Assembly (NCBI RefSeq): GCF_002929275.1
Contig: NZ_PJIK01000002.1
Span: 249,958 to 313,957 of the forward strand
Length of the DNA: 64,000 nt
Reading direction: 5' to 3'
Source of the DNA: Arthrobacter sp. ZGTC131
Lineage (GTDB): Bacteria > Actinomycetota > Actinomycetes > Actinomycetales > Micrococcaceae
In this document: one piece after another, positions 24,916 through 34,259 of the stretch
Layout of the letters: each line of letters opens with the position of its first letter
How positions within the stretch are numbered: the stretch's first letter is position 1
The notes under the pieces: model-generated
Seen by the model: the letters and a program-made list of their open reading frames with translations, nothing else
What the model was told of the DNA's origin: nothing
Database searches by the model: none
Made by a program: the position numbers and the translations under genes

Positions 24916-25566
24916 ATGACTTTCGCCGACTCCTTTCCTGCCCCCGTCGTTCTGTGGTCCAAGCCCGAGGAAGCCCGGGCCGGCAAGCCGCTGCTCGTGC
25001 TGCTGCACGGCTACGGAGCGAACGAGCAGGACCTCCTCAGCCTGGCGGATATGCTCCCGGAGGACTTTGCAGTGGTTTCGGTCCGCGCACCCATCGCCAT
25101 GGGGCCGGGCTTTTCCTGGTTCCCGCTGACCGGCACGGCCGATTACTCCCTCGACGCGGTCAAGGCCGCCTCGGGATACGTCCTCGACTGGCTCGACAGC
25201 GTCAAGGAAAACCACCCGTCCGTCACGCTCCTGGGCTTCTCCATGGGCATGGCCATGGCCACCACCCTCCTGCGGCAACGCCCCGCGGACTTCGCCGCCG
25301 TCGTCGGGCTTTCAGGCTTTGTGGTCAATGCGGGTGCCGACGGCGAGTTCCGTGACGCCGAGCTCGACGGCACCGTGCCCTTCTTCTGGGGCCGGGACCA
25401 GCAGGACCCGGTCATCACGCCGGACAAGATCGAGTACACGATGGGGTGGGTCCGGAACCACGTGAAGCTGACTAAGGTGCTCTACACCGGGATGTGGCAC
25501 GGCATCAATGCCCAGGAGATCGGCCACGTGTCGGAGTTCCTTACGCACGAGGTGCTCAACAAGTAG
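24916..25566 (+). CDS. Carboxylesterase / phospholipase family alpha/beta hydrolase
   Basis: 216 residues from the ATG at 24916. Alpha/beta hydrolase of the phospholipase/carboxylesterase (acyl-protein-thioesterase-like) family: oxyanion strand 'LLVLLHGYGANEQDLLSLAD', nucleophile elbow 'LLGFSMGMAMATTL' (Ser about residue 108), Asp in 'GRDQQDPVI' and catalytic His in 'TGMWHGINAQE'. No signal peptide. Small-ester or lipid-ester hydrolysis is expected. Divergent from the SGNH hydrolase. Confidence 0.87.
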   Translation: MTFADSFPAPVVLWSKPEEARAGKPLLVLLHGYGANEQDLLSLADMLPEDFAVVSVRAPIAMGPGFSWFPLTGTADYSLDAVKAASGYVLDWLDSVKENHPSVTLLGFSMGMAMATTLLRQRPADFAAVVGLSGFVVNAGADGEFRDAELDGTVPFFWGRDQQDPVITPDKIEYTMGWVRNHVKLTKVLYTGMWHGINAQEIGHVSEFLTHEVLNK

Positions 25567-25621
25567 GCCCGCGCCGGCCGCCCTGAGCCGGCGCAGCCCT
25601 CAACCCCGTGCCGCCGCCGCC

Positions 25622-25855
25622 TTAGGCCGCGGGCGCACTGACCCGGACGGTCCGGCCGTTGACGGTGACCGTGTCGCCGTCGTGAAGCTGCCGGCCGCGG
25701 CGGTCATCGATCTCGCCGTTGACCTTGACCAGGCCGTTCTTGATCAGCTCTGCGGCCTCCACGCCGTCCTCCACGAGGTTGGCGAGCTTCAGGAGCTGGC
25801 CCAGACGGATCATGGCGTCGCGGATGGGGATCTCTTCGATTTCCTGGTTGCTCAT
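25622..25855 (-). CDS. Small S4-domain RNA-binding protein
   Basis: 77 residues. 'IRLGQLLKLANLVEDGVEAA' followed by 'NGLVKVNGEIDDRRGRQLHD' is an S4 alpha-L fold, here the YbcJ/YaaA-like stand-alone type. Such proteins bind structured RNA, often ribosomal or tRNA. The frame continues upstream past 25855, but the ATG at 25855 ('MSNQEIEEI') starts the domain. Divergent from the DMT transporter, 33 bp apart. Confidence 0.85.
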   Translation of the reverse strand: MSNQEIEEIPIRDAMIRLGQLLKLANLVEDGVEAAELIKNGLVKVNGEIDDRRGRQLHDGDTVTVNGRTVRVSAPAA

Positions 25856-25888
25856 ACCAGTAATGATGCCTGACGTAAGGTGAATCCA

Positions 25889-26911
25889 ATGACCCATGCA
25901 CCCCGGCTTCCGCTTGCCGCCGGCCTTCCCATGGCCGTGGCAGCCGGCTTGGCCATCCCCGTCCAGGGACGGATCAACGGAGCCCTGGGTGCCCGCCTCG
26001 GCGACGGTATCGCCGCGGCCGTGGTGAGTTTCAGCACCGGGCTGGTCCTGATGATCCTGGTGTCCCTGATCCTGCCGCGCGGACGGGCGGGCCTCAGCAG
26101 GATCCTGCCGGCCCTGCGCGAAAGGCGCTTTCCGCCCTACTACGCCCTGGCCGGAGGGATCGGCGCGTACTTCGTCTTCGCACAATCGTTCACGATCGGC
26201 CTGCTCGGCGTCGCGCTGTTCACCGTGTCCACAGTCACCGGGCAGACCGTCAGCGGCCTGCTGGTGGACAGGCTGGGAATCGGCCCGGGGGGCAAGAAGG
26301 CGGTGACGGGCATTCGCGTCATCGGCTGCATCCTCACCATTGCGGCCGTGGCGTGGGCGGTGTCGCCGCGTTTCGGCACCTCCGGCGGCGGGGCGGGCAG
26401 CGCGGGCGCGGGAGGCCCGGGCGCGGGAACAGGCGCCGCAGGCGACCCCGCCCAGCTCATCCTGCTGGTGCTCCTTCCCGTTCTGGCAGGCTTCCTCATG
26501 AGTTTCCAGCAGGCGATGAACGGGACTGCCACCGTGCACTACGGCACGCCGATCGCGGCAACCCTGGTCAACTTCATCGCCGGTGCCTGCGTGCTGTGGA
26601 CGGCCTGGCTCGTCAAGCTGGCCGTCGCCGGTGCGGGCAATCCGCTGCCGGGGGAGTGGTGGTATTACCTGGGCGGCCCCATGGGCTGCGTCTTCATCGG
26701 ACTCGGGGCGCTGCTGGTCCGCAGCCTCGGAGTGCTGGTGACCGGTCTCGGCATGATCGCCGGCCAGCTCCTGGGCTCGCTCGGCCTTGATCTGCTGGTT
26801 CCCGCCCCCGGCACCGTGGTGGAAGTGCCCACGGTGCTCGGGACACTGCTCACCCTGGCGGCCATCGTCGTCGCAACCCTGCCCTGGCCGCGGGGCGCCT
26901 TTCGGAGGTAG
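25889..26911 (+). CDS. DMT-superfamily transporter (YdcZ/DUF606 type, duplicated)
   Basis: 340 residues from the ATG at 25889 (TAAGG nine bases upstream; a GTG at 25880 is also in frame). Two DUF606 modules, each with about five membrane spans, starting 'PLAAGLPMAVAAGLAIPVQG' and, after a Gly/Ala-rich linker (residues ~165-185), 'LILLVLLPVLAGFLMSFQQA'. The linker is much more glycine-rich than the spans. The cargo of this family is generally unknown. Confidence 0.83.
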   Translation: MTHAPRLPLAAGLPMAVAAGLAIPVQGRINGALGARLGDGIAAAVVSFSTGLVLMILVSLILPRGRAGLSRILPALRERRFPPYYALAGGIGAYFVFAQSFTIGLLGVALFTVSTVTGQTVSGLLVDRLGIGPGGKKAVTGIRVIGCILTIAAVAWAVSPRFGTSGGGAGSAGAGGPGAGTGAAGDPAQLILLVLLPVLAGFLMSFQQAMNGTATVHYGTPIAATLVNFIAGACVLWTAWLVKLAVAGAGNPLPGEWWYYLGGPMGCVFIGLGALLVRSLGVLVTGLGMIAGQLLGSLGLDLLVPAPGTVVEVPTVLGTLLTLAAIVVATLPWPRGAFRR

Positions 26912-27043
26912 CGCCCGGTAGGCTAGGACTCGCAGCTTTCTGCACATTCTTCCCTTCGCATACCCCCGCCCGGCAACCAGCCGGGGTTCCGGGGCCAGAA
27001 ACCGCGGACCGCACCCAGCGGCCCTGTAGAAATTGGAGTTCCC

Positions 27044-28429
27044 ATGGCAGCAAAATCCGTCCTCGACCAGGTCATCTCCCTCTCCAAGCGGAGGGGCTTC
27101 GTTTTCCAGGCCGGCGAGATCTACGGAGGCTCGCGTTCCGCCTGGGACTACGGCCCCCTCGGTGCCGAACTGAAGGAAAACATCAAGCGCCAGTGGTGGC
27201 AGTCCGTGGTGCGCGGCCGCGAGGACGTGGTGGGCCTGGATTCCTCCGTCATCCTGCCCCGCCAGGTCTGGGAAGCATCAGGCCACGTCGAGGTCTTCTC
27301 TGACCCGCTGGTGGAGTGCCTCTCCTGCCACAAGCGCTACCGCGCCGACCACCTCGAAGAAGAGTACGAGGAAAAGAAGGGCCGTCCGGCCGAAAACGGC
27401 CTCAAGGACATCGCCTGCGCCAACTGCGGCACCCGCGGCGAGTGGACCGAGCCGCAGGAGTTCTCCGGGCTCCTGAAGACGTTCCTCGGCCCGGTGGCCA
27501 GCGAAGAGGGCCTGCACTACCTGCGCCCCGAGACGGCCCAGGGTATCTTCGTGAACTTCAACAACGTGCTGACCACGTCCCGCAAGAAGCCCCCGTTCGG
27601 CATCGGCCAGATCGGCAAGTCCTTCCGCAACGAGATCACACCGGGCAACTTCATCTTCCGCACCCGCGAGTTCGAGCAGATGGAGATGGAATTCTTCGTC
27701 GAGCCCGGCACGGACGAGCAGTGGCACCAGTACTGGATGAAGGAGCGCATGGACTGGTACACCGGCCTGGGCATCCGCGAGGAGAACCTGCGCTTCTTCG
27801 AGCACCCGCTGGACAAGCTCAGCCACTACTCCAAGGGCACCACGGACATCGAATACCGCTTCGGCTTCCAGGGCTCGGAGTGGGGCGAGCTCGAAGGCAT
27901 CGCCAACCGCACGGACTTCGACCTCTCAACGCACGCCAAGGCATCGGGCACTGACCTGAGCTACTTCAACCAGGCCACCAACGAGCGCTACACCCCGTAC
28001 GTGATCGAGCCCGCCGCAGGCCTGACCCGCTCGTTCATGGCCTTCCTGATCGACGCCTACACCGAGGACGAGGCCCCCAACGCCAAGGGCGGCGTGGACG
28101 TCCGCACCGTGCTCAAGCTGGACCCGCGGCTAGCACCGGTCAAGGCCGCCGTGCTTCCGCTGAGCCGCAACGAGGACCTCTCCCCGAAGGCCAAGGCCCT
28201 CGGCGCCCAGCTCCGCAAGAACTGGAACATCGACTTCGACGACGCCGGCGCCATCGGCCGCCGCTACCGCCGCCAGGACGAAATCGGCACCCCGTTCTGC
28301 ATCACGGTGGACTTCGACACCCTCGACGACCAGGCCGTCACCATCCGCGAGCGCGACACCATGAGCCAGGAACGCGTCTCCCTGGACAAGGTGGAGGGCT
28401 ACCTGGCCGCACGGCTGATCGGCGCCTAG
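27044..28429 (+). CDS. glyS: Glycine--tRNA ligase (class II, homodimeric)
   Basis: 461 residues, the usual size of actinobacterial/eukaryote-type GlyRS. It charges tRNA-Gly with glycine. Motif-1 region '[20 protein letters not shown]', zinc-binding CxxC pair (about residues 90-130: 'CLSCHKRY' and '[10 protein letters not shown]'), class II motif 2 '[20 protein letters not shown]' and motif 3 '[18 protein letters not shown]' are all present, then the anticodon-binding domain. 'GGAGTT' precedes the ATG. A GNAT-like gene follows after only two bases, so the pair is translationally coupled. Confidence 0.95.
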   Translation: MAAKSVLDQVISLSKRRGFVFQAGEIYGGSRSAWDYGPLGAELKENIKRQWWQSVVRGREDVVGLDSSVILPRQVWEASGHVEVFSDPLVECLSCHKRYRADHLEEEYEEKKGRPAENGLKDIACANCGTRGEWTEPQEFSGLLKTFLGPVASEEGLHYLRPETAQGIFVNFNNVLTTSRKKPPFGIGQIGKSFRNEITPGNFIFRTREFEQMEMEFFVEPGTDEQWHQYWMKERMDWYTGLGIREENLRFFEHPLDKLSHYSKGTTDIEYRFGFQGSEWGELEGIANRTDFDLSTHAKASGTDLSYFNQATNERYTPYVIEPAAGLTRSFMAFLIDAYTEDEAPNAKGGVDVRTVLKLDPRLAPVKAAVLPLSRNEDLSPKAKALGAQLRKNWNIDFDDAGAIGRRYRRQDEIGTPFCITVDFDTLDDQAVTIRERDTMSQERVSLDKVEGYLAARLIGA

Positions 28430-28431
28430 CC

Positions 28432-29400
28432 GTGGCGATCCAATACCGCGAGTGGCGCGAGGGCGACGACCTCGCGCTGCTGGAGATCTGGGGAGACCCG
28501 GAAACCGTCCAGGCCGGGCAGTTCCGCGGAACGCTGGCACCGTCCGGCAACTCTCCGTGGCGGCGCTGCATCGTTGCCGAGGACGTCGTGGACGGCGTGG
28601 CGATTCCGGTGGCCGCGGGGGTGGTCCACGAGGCCTCCCTGCACCCGGAACGCCTCTGGGCCTACATCGAGGTGGCACGGGACCATCGCCGCTCCGGCGT
28701 CGGTTCCACTCTCCTGGTGATGCTCCGGCGCGAGGCTGAAGGGTCGCCGTCGGGCGTTTCCAAGCTGCGGTGCAAGGTGGAGCCGGGCACCCCCGGCGCG
28801 GCGTTCGCGGAGGCGGCCGGACTGGCTCCCATCCAGCGCTCGCAGCTCGTGGTGGTGGAGCCGGCAGCCCTGAAGCTCCCCGTCTTCGGGGACGGTTCCG
28901 AGGAAGCGGCATCGGAGCGCATCGAGGATCTAGCCACCGGCTCGGTGGAGCTTTCCGACGTGGTGGGCAGGTACTACACGGCCGTGCACGGCTGGGACAG
29001 CCCGGGCGAGCTGAGCGTCGCCACGGTGCAGCGGCTGTTCCTGGACGACCTCAGCGGCGCCCACGGCGCGATCGTGCTGCGGGCCCCGAAGGCCAGCGCT
29101 TTCGGCCAGGGCGTGCCGGCGTCGAAGAAAGGCCGGCTGCAGGCGTTCGCCGTCAGCTACGCGCAGGGCAGCTCGGACCATCCCTCGGACGTGTTCCTCG
29201 GCCATGAGCCCGAGCTGGACGCGGAGGAGGCCCAGGCCGCGGTCCGTGACCTCCTGGCCCTCATCGCGTACCAGTATCCGGTCCTCATGGAACTGGACGA
29301 CTCCATGACAGCGGTGCGCGCCGTCGTCGAACCCCTGATGGAATCCGGCAAGGCCCGGCGTCAGGGATCCGAGACGTTCGTCGTAGCCGACCCGGCCTAG
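28432..29400 (+). CDS. GNAT-family N-acetyltransferase-like protein
   Basis: 322 residues from a GTG two bases after the glyS stop. The N-terminal half shows a GNAT acetyl-CoA site 'VARDHRRSGVGSTLLVML' (about residues 83-100) after the strand 'ERLWAYIEV'. The C-terminal half is a second, weaker GNAT-like module ending in 'VLMELDDSMTAVRAVVEPLM'. Substrate unknown. Coupling to glyS is reminiscent of quality-control partners of synthetases, but no such link is established for this gene. Ends at a strong terminator six bases later. Confidence 0.78.
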   Translation: MAIQYREWREGDDLALLEIWGDPETVQAGQFRGTLAPSGNSPWRRCIVAEDVVDGVAIPVAAGVVHEASLHPERLWAYIEVARDHRRSGVGSTLLVMLRREAEGSPSGVSKLRCKVEPGTPGAAFAEAAGLAPIQRSQLVVVEPAALKLPVFGDGSEEAASERIEDLATGSVELSDVVGRYYTAVHGWDSPGELSVATVQRLFLDDLSGAHGAIVLRAPKASAFGQGVPASKKGRLQAFAVSYAQGSSDHPSDVFLGHEPELDAEEAQAAVRDLLALIAYQYPVLMELDDSMTAVRAVVEPLMESGKARRQGSETFVVADPA

Positions 29401-29405
29401 CCTTT

Positions 29406-29466
29406 AACCGGGCTGACCCGCAGCAGTTCCCGTTTCGAACGGGAACTGCTGCGGGTCAGCCCGGTT
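29406..29466. terminator. Perfect 29-bp hairpin, bidirectional terminator
   Basis: Arms 29406-29434 and 29438-29466 are perfectly complementary around a 3-nt TCG loop; the tips are AACCGGG and CCCGGTT, and T or A runs flank each side. It lies between the convergent GNAT and AtoE-type genes and can stop transcription from both strands. One of the longest perfect inverted repeats in the window. Confidence 0.85.
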
Positions 29467-29476
29467 TAAGAGCTAT

Positions 29477-30922
29477 CTACTTTCCGCTGGGGATCACCGG
29501 CGGAACGTAGTCGAACGTCATTCCCAGCAGCCACACCAGCAGGAGCACCACGGGCAGGTGGAACACGAACTGCAGGAACGTGAAGCCCACCAGGTCGCGG
29601 GCCCGCAGCCTCAGTACCGCCAGCAGCGGCAGCATGAAGAACGGGTTGATCAGGTTGGGCAGGGCCTCGGCGATGTTGTAGATCTGGACGGTCCAGCCCA
29701 GGTTCATGTTCACGTCCGTTGCCGCCTGCATCACGTACGGCGCCTCCACCAGCCATTTCCCGCCGCCGGAGGGAACGAACAGCCCCAGCACGGCGGTATA
29801 GAGGGCAATCACGACGGCGAACGCGCCGCCGCCGCCGATGTCAGAAAAGAATTCGGCCAGGTGTGCCGAGAGGGACATGCCGCCGTGGCCGGTGGCCTTC
29901 GTGAGGATGGCGGCCATGGCCGCGTAGAGCGGAAACTGGACGAGGATTCCGGCGGTCGCCGGCACGGCCTTGGTCACGGCCTGCAGGAAGTTCCGCGGCG
30001 TCCGGTGCAGCACGAGGCCTAGGATGAGGAACACCAGCAGGTAGCCGTTGAGGCTGCTCACCACGGTCAGGAAGGGCTTGGTGAGGAACTGGGACACCAG
30101 CCAGCCCAGGGTCAGGACCCCGGCGAGCACCGGCAGGATCATGCTGTATTCCAGCCATTCGCCAGGGCGGGAACGCGGCGCCGGTTCGCTGGGTTCGTCG
30201 TCGAGGTCCACACCCAGGTCCTCGGCCGTGCGCACGGCGGCACCGCGGGGTGCAGAGAAGTGCGCGATGACCGTGGTGAGCGCCATGAGGATGACAAGGG
30301 TGAGTAGCGACTGCCAGGTGAAAATGGTGGTGCCGAAATCCAGGACGCCGGTGATCTGCAGCAGCGCCGGCGGCAGCGATGCGGCCGTGGCCTGCAGTTG
30401 GGCGGCCGAGGATGACAGCCCTAAGGCCCAGACGGCGCCGAGGCCCATGAACGCCGCCGCGCCCAACGCGCGGTAGTCAACTGACAGGTCCGTGCGGCGC
30501 GCGATGGCGCGGGCCAGGAGGCCGCCGAAAATGAGGCTGAGGCCCCAGTTCAGGAAGGATACGGACATGGACAGCAGCGCCACGAAGCTCACGGCGGTCT
30601 GTGCAGTCGACGGGACCAGCGCGAGCCGGTTGATGAGCTTTGCCACCGGCGGGGACGTCGCCGCCACGTAGCCGGTGAGCACCACCATGGCCATCTGCAG
30701 GGTGAATGCGGTGAGGTCCCAGAAGCCGTTGCCGAACGAATCGGCGATGGACTGGGGCGAGGCGCCGATGCCGAGGGCGGCCACGGCAATGAGGACCACC
30801 CCGGCCAGCGCGAAGATGTAGGCGTCCGGGAACCACTTTTCCGTCCACGCGGCCAGCCGCTGGGCCAGGCGGGCCAGGCCGCGTTCGTCGATCTCGCTTC
30901 TTGTCAGGACTGTGTCTGCCAC
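29477..30922 (-). CDS. Short-chain fatty acid transporter (AtoE/SCFA family)
   Basis: 481 residues from a GTG at 30922. Polytopic carrier with about 11-12 spans; 'WTEKWFPDAYIFALAGVVLI' at the N-terminus and 'VPSGGGKWLVEAPYVMQAA' in the C-terminal half are diagnostic of the AtoE family, which imports acetoacetate, butyrate or related acids. The stretch 'SFLNWGLSLIFGGLLARAIA' is also family-typical. No ato enzymes are adjacent, so the substrate is open. Confidence 0.85.
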   Translation of the reverse strand: MADTVLTRSEIDERGLARLAQRLAAWTEKWFPDAYIFALAGVVLIAVAALGIGASPQSIADSFGNGFWDLTAFTLQMAMVVLTGYVAATSPPVAKLINRLALVPSTAQTAVSFVALLSMSVSFLNWGLSLIFGGLLARAIARRTDLSVDYRALGAAAFMGLGAVWALGLSSSAAQLQATAASLPPALLQITGVLDFGTTIFTWQSLLTLVILMALTTVIAHFSAPRGAAVRTAEDLGVDLDDEPSEPAPRSRPGEWLEYSMILPVLAGVLTLGWLVSQFLTKPFLTVVSSLNGYLLVFLILGLVLHRTPRNFLQAVTKAVPATAGILVQFPLYAAMAAILTKATGHGGMSLSAHLAEFFSDIGGGGAFAVVIALYTAVLGLFVPSGGGKWLVEAPYVMQAATDVNMNLGWTVQIYNIAEALPNLINPFFMLPLLAVLRLRARDLVGFTFLQFVFHLPVVLLLVWLLGMTFDYVPPVIPSGK

Positions 30923-31011
30923 AGGAAGGATCCCTCTCCATTGAGCACGTGCGTACCCATGGAGCCTAGCCAAAGCGCCGGTAAGCCGGCCGAAGCGCGC
31001 CGCCGCGCGTG

Positions 31012-31090
31012 CCGCGAGTCAGTTGCGGCGCCGCCGGCGCCGCCGCGAGTCAGTGGCGCGGCGGTCAGTGGCACCGCGAGTCAGTGGCGC
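31012..31090. repeat. 31-bp-period repeat across the DUF1295 gene end
   Basis: CCGCGAGTCAGTGGCGC occurs at 31043-31059 and 31074-31090, with a near copy (CCGCGAGTCAGTTGCGG) at 31012-31028; the period is exactly 31 bp. The third copy contains the minus-strand stop codon (TCA 31081-31083) of the DUF1295 gene. The spacer includes an extra GGTCAGTGGC. Confidence 0.85.
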
Positions 31091-31881
31091 CGGGGCGGCC
31101 AGGGGATGAAGCCGCTCGTGGACTCCACATACTCGCGGTACCCCGGGCGGCCGGACATGGCTTTTTCCGTGAGCGGCTTTCCGGTCTTGCCTGCCAGAGT
31201 CCAGATCATCAGCGCGGGGGAGAGAACTGTCAGGGCCCCGGGCCAGGAATCCGCCGCGATGAGGAACAGCCCGGCCCACACGGCGGCGTCGCCGAAGTAA
31301 TTCGGGTGGCGGGTGTAGCGCCACAGCCCGGTGTTCAGCACCGTTCCGCGCCGCGACGGGTCCGCCTTGAACCGCGCGAGCTGCCGGTCACCCACGGTCT
31401 CGAAGAAGAATCCGATCAGCCAGCACAACAGCCCGGCGACGGCCAGCGCCCCCACCGGTCCCGTGCTGAACATGCCCACCTGGACGGTCAAGGACACGAA
31501 GAACATCACCACGCCCTGGGGCAGGTACACCCGGCGGAGGGCGTAAACGTTCCGCGAGCCGGGCGCACCTTCAAGCATCGCGGCATAGCGCGGGTCCTCG
31601 TGGCCGCCGCGGGCCCGCCGGCCGATGTGCGTGCCGAGCCGGAGCCCCCAGATGCCCGTCAGCACGAGCAGCAGCAGCCGCCGAGTGTCATCTCCGGCGC
31701 CGGACGAGAGTACAAAGGAGACCGCTGCGACAGCGACGAAACCCGGCCCCCACGCCACGTCCATCACCGAGTGCCGGCCCTGGGCCACGGCCACCGCAAA
31801 AGTCACGCCAAGCACGACGAGAACGGCAAGCGCCGCCCACGGCAGGGCGGCCAGGAACGCGTCCAGCGGGAACGGGCTCAC
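31081..31881 (-). CDS. DUF1295 membrane protein (steroid-reductase/isoprenylcysteine-methyltransferase-like)
   Basis: 266 residues, six or seven membrane spans. The C-terminal 'NTGLWRYTRHPNYFGDAAVW' is the hallmark of this superfamily (cofactor-binding RHPNYF), and 'FFFETVGDRQLARFKADP' precedes it. Members include 5-alpha-reductase-like enzymes and ICMT-like methyltransferases; the reaction here is unknown. Its start overlaps the alpha/beta-hydrolase gene by four bases (ATGA), indicating one operon. Confidence 0.87.
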   Translation of the reverse strand: MSPFPLDAFLAALPWAALAVLVVLGVTFAVAVAQGRHSVMDVAWGPGFVAVAAVSFVLSSGAGDDTRRLLLLVLTGIWGLRLGTHIGRRARGGHEDPRYAAMLEGAPGSRNVYALRRVYLPQGVVMFFVSLTVQVGMFSTGPVGALAVAGLLCWLIGFFFETVGDRQLARFKADPSRRGTVLNTGLWRYTRHPNYFGDAAVWAGLFLIAADSWPGALTVLSPALMIWTLAGKTGKPLTEKAMSGRPGYREYVESTSGFIPWPPRRH

Positions 31882-32648
31882 AGCACAACCGGGACGTTAC
31901 CGGAGGGCGGCACCAGCCGGTCCAGCGCGGCAGCCGCTGAGGACGGCTTGGCCCCGACCGTGCCGGTCCTGTCGCTGAAGGCCTTCATCAGGAATCCGGT
32001 GGCCAGCGTGTGCCAGAGCCGCACGCGCCGGAACATGAAGTGGCCGGCACCGCGGAGCGAGACGTACTGCACCACATCGGCGTGCTGACCGGCACGCCGG
32101 GCGAACCGCAATGATGCGGCCGGACTTGTCCAGCGGTCCTGGTCGCCGTGCACGATCAGGAGCTTCCGCCCGGTCACCGGCGCGGCCGGTGTTGCGTCGG
32201 TCAGCCACGGAGCCAGTGCCACCACGGCGTCCACCTGGGGATCGTCCGCAACGCAGATGGCGGTGAGGCCGCCCATGGAGTGCCCCAGCAGGTACACGGG
32301 CAGCCCGGGGTGCGCTTCGCGGATCTTCGCCAGCGCCCAGCGGGCGTCCTTCAGGGGGGACATCTCGCCGCCGTTCCAGCCGCGCACCCGGTTCCGCAGG
32401 ATCCACACCGCCAGGCCGCGCTTCTTCCCCGCCCGATGCAGATGCCGCGCAAACGGCACCATCCGGGCCGGGCTCAAATGCCGGGCCTCGACCGGCTCGA
32501 AACTGTGCGACCGGCCGCCGTGAAGGACCAGCGCCACGCCGCGCGTGGTTCCCGCCGGGCGCAGGATGGTCAGGACAGCTTCCGACGGCGATCCCTCCGG
32601 CAGCGCTGCGGGTTCCGTTTCGTGCCGGTCAGTTCTGCGCTGGCTCAC
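31878..32648 (-). CDS. Alpha/beta hydrolase
   Basis: 256 residues from a GTG at 32648 with GGAGG nine bases upstream (an ATG at 32711 would lack a ribosome site). 'ALVLHGGRSHSFEP' (oxyanion region), 'YLLGHSMGGLTAICV' (Ser about residue 126), 'IVHGDQDRWTSP' (acid) and 'SLRGAGHFMFRR' (His) complete the hydrolase set. It overlaps the downstream DUF1295 gene by four bases. Substrate unknown. Confidence 0.83.
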   Translation of the reverse strand: MSQRRTDRHETEPAALPEGSPSEAVLTILRPAGTTRGVALVLHGGRSHSFEPVEARHLSPARMVPFARHLHRAGKKRGLAVWILRNRVRGWNGGEMSPLKDARWALAKIREAHPGLPVYLLGHSMGGLTAICVADDPQVDAVVALAPWLTDATPAAPVTGRKLLIVHGDQDRWTSPAASLRFARRAGQHADVVQYVSLRGAGHFMFRRVRLWHTLATGFLMKAFSDRTGTVGAKPSSAAAALDRLVPPSGNVPVVL

Positions 32649-32730
32649 TCCTGTGTCCTCCGACTTCCTAGGTCTATTTATCAACATTAAGGTGACCGCC
32701 GTAGAGTTCAAGCATGAGGTCTAACTGCTG

Positions 32731-34206
32731 ATGGGTTCCGGTCACTCTCACGGCCACACAGAGCATTCGGAGCCAACGGCCCAAGCGATTGCCGCCCGCA
32801 GGAAAGCAAACAGGATTCTGGCCGCGGTGCTGATTCCGCTGACCCTGCTGACGCTCGCGGCCATGGCGGCGCTCTGGCCCTCCGGCAGCCGAGAGGGCCT
32901 GACGCTGGCCAACCCCTACGCCGCGGCCCCCGGTGTCACCTTCGATACGGGGCGGATCCAGCGAGTCGTCACGGAGAGTTGCAGTCCGGCGACCGGACAG
33001 GACCCGCCACAGGGTTCCCAGGGCGGCGCCCAGGACGGCGGCGGATCACAGTGCATGTTCGCTTTCACCGAGCCGGACAAGGGCGGAAACCCGGTCAAGG
33101 TGGTGATCAACCCGGACGTCGCCAAATCGCACGGCGTCCAGGTGGGCGACAACATCCGCTACCTCAACCTCTCCAACGCCCAAGGCGCGGCCGCCGCCCA
33201 GGGCACGCCGTCGTACATCTTCGTGGATTTTGTCCGGACCATGCCCATCATCCTGCTGGCCGTCCTTTACGCCCTGGTGGTGGTGGCCGTGGCGCGCTGG
33301 CGCGGGCTCCGCGCCCTGATCGGCCTCGTCGGCGCCTACTTTGTGCTGGTGAGCTTCATGCTTCCCGGACTCGTGGAGGGGAAACCGCCGCTGCTGCTGG
33401 CGCTCGTGGGATCCACGGTGATCATGATCGGGGTGCTGTACTTCGCGCACGGCTTCTCGGCGCGGACGTCCACCGCGCTGCTGGGAACCATGTTCGGGCT
33501 CGCCATCACGGCGCTGCTGGCCGCCTGGGCAACGGATGCGGCGAACCTCGCCGGCGTGGGCAGCCATGACGCCGCCACCCTGGTCAACATCTCGGGCAGC
33601 ATCTCCATCTCCGGCATCATCCTGTGCGGGCTCATCATTTCCGGGCTCGGCGTGCTGAACGACGTCACCATCACCCAGTCGTCAGCGGTGTGGGAACTGT
33701 ATGAACTGGCGCCGGCCACCAGCGCCCGCAAGCTGTTCACGTCGGCGATGAGGATCGGCCGGGACCACATCGCCTCCACTGTGTACACCATTGCCTTCGC
33801 GTACGCCGGCGCGGCGCTGCCCATCCTCATCATCGTGATGCTTTACGACCGCCAGCTCGGCGAAGCGCTCACCAGCGCCGAGCTCTCCGAGGAAGTCATC
33901 CGCACGCTGGTGGGGTCGATCGGCCTGGTCCTGGCCATTCCGGTCACCACGCTCATCGCCGTATTCGTGGTCAAGGCCACCGGCATCCGCACCGGCGGGC
34001 GGACCGCAGTGACGCCCGACGACGTCGACGACACCGGTGCCCTCGCTGCGGCGGCGGCAGTGGCCGGGGAAAGCCCGACGGCGGAAACCCAGCCAGCAGA
34101 AAGGCCGACGGCGGGAGCCCCGCCAGTGGAAGGCACGACGGCGGGCGAGGACCCCGCGCCGCAGGCCGAGACCCGGCGGGGAAGGCGGGCCGCCCCGCGC
34201 GGCTGA
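32731..34206 (+). CDS. YibE/F-family membrane protein
   Basis: 491 residues. A His-rich N-terminus ('GSGHSHGHTEHSE') precedes the first span; a soluble extracytoplasmic segment (residues ~55-165) is followed by seven spans with the YibE/F core 'SGLGVLNDVTITQSSAVWEL' (about residue 305) and 'GRDHIASTVYTIAFAYAGAA'. The Ala/Pro/Glu-rich C-terminal tail is variable. The family is uncharacterised; the His cluster hints at metal, but that is a guess. 53 bp upstream of the dihydrouridine synthase. Confidence 0.83.
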   Translation: MGSGHSHGHTEHSEPTAQAIAARRKANRILAAVLIPLTLLTLAAMAALWPSGSREGLTLANPYAAAPGVTFDTGRIQRVVTESCSPATGQDPPQGSQGGAQDGGGSQCMFAFTEPDKGGNPVKVVINPDVAKSHGVQVGDNIRYLNLSNAQGAAAAQGTPSYIFVDFVRTMPIILLAVLYALVVVAVARWRGLRALIGLVGAYFVLVSFMLPGLVEGKPPLLLALVGSTVIMIGVLYFAHGFSARTSTALLGTMFGLAITALLAAWATDAANLAGVGSHDAATLVNISGSISISGIILCGLIISGLGVLNDVTITQSSAVWELYELAPATSARKLFTSAMRIGRDHIASTVYTIAFAYAGAALPILIIVMLYDRQLGEALTSAELSEEVIRTLVGSIGLVLAIPVTTLIAVFVVKATGIRTGGRTAVTPDDVDDTGALAAAAAVAGESPTAETQPAERPTAGAPPVEGTTAGEDPAPQAETRRGRRAAPRG

Positions 34207-34259
34207 GCGCCGTCGTCGGGCGTTCTGTTCGATTTGCCCGGCTTTGAGACAATGGACAG

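Noticed and set aside
30941-32088. Plus-strand long frame across the DUF1295 and hydrolase genes
   Set aside because: Antisense shadow rich in Arg, Gln, His and Gly; both minus-strand genes have strong family motifs and a 4-bp ATGA overlap.
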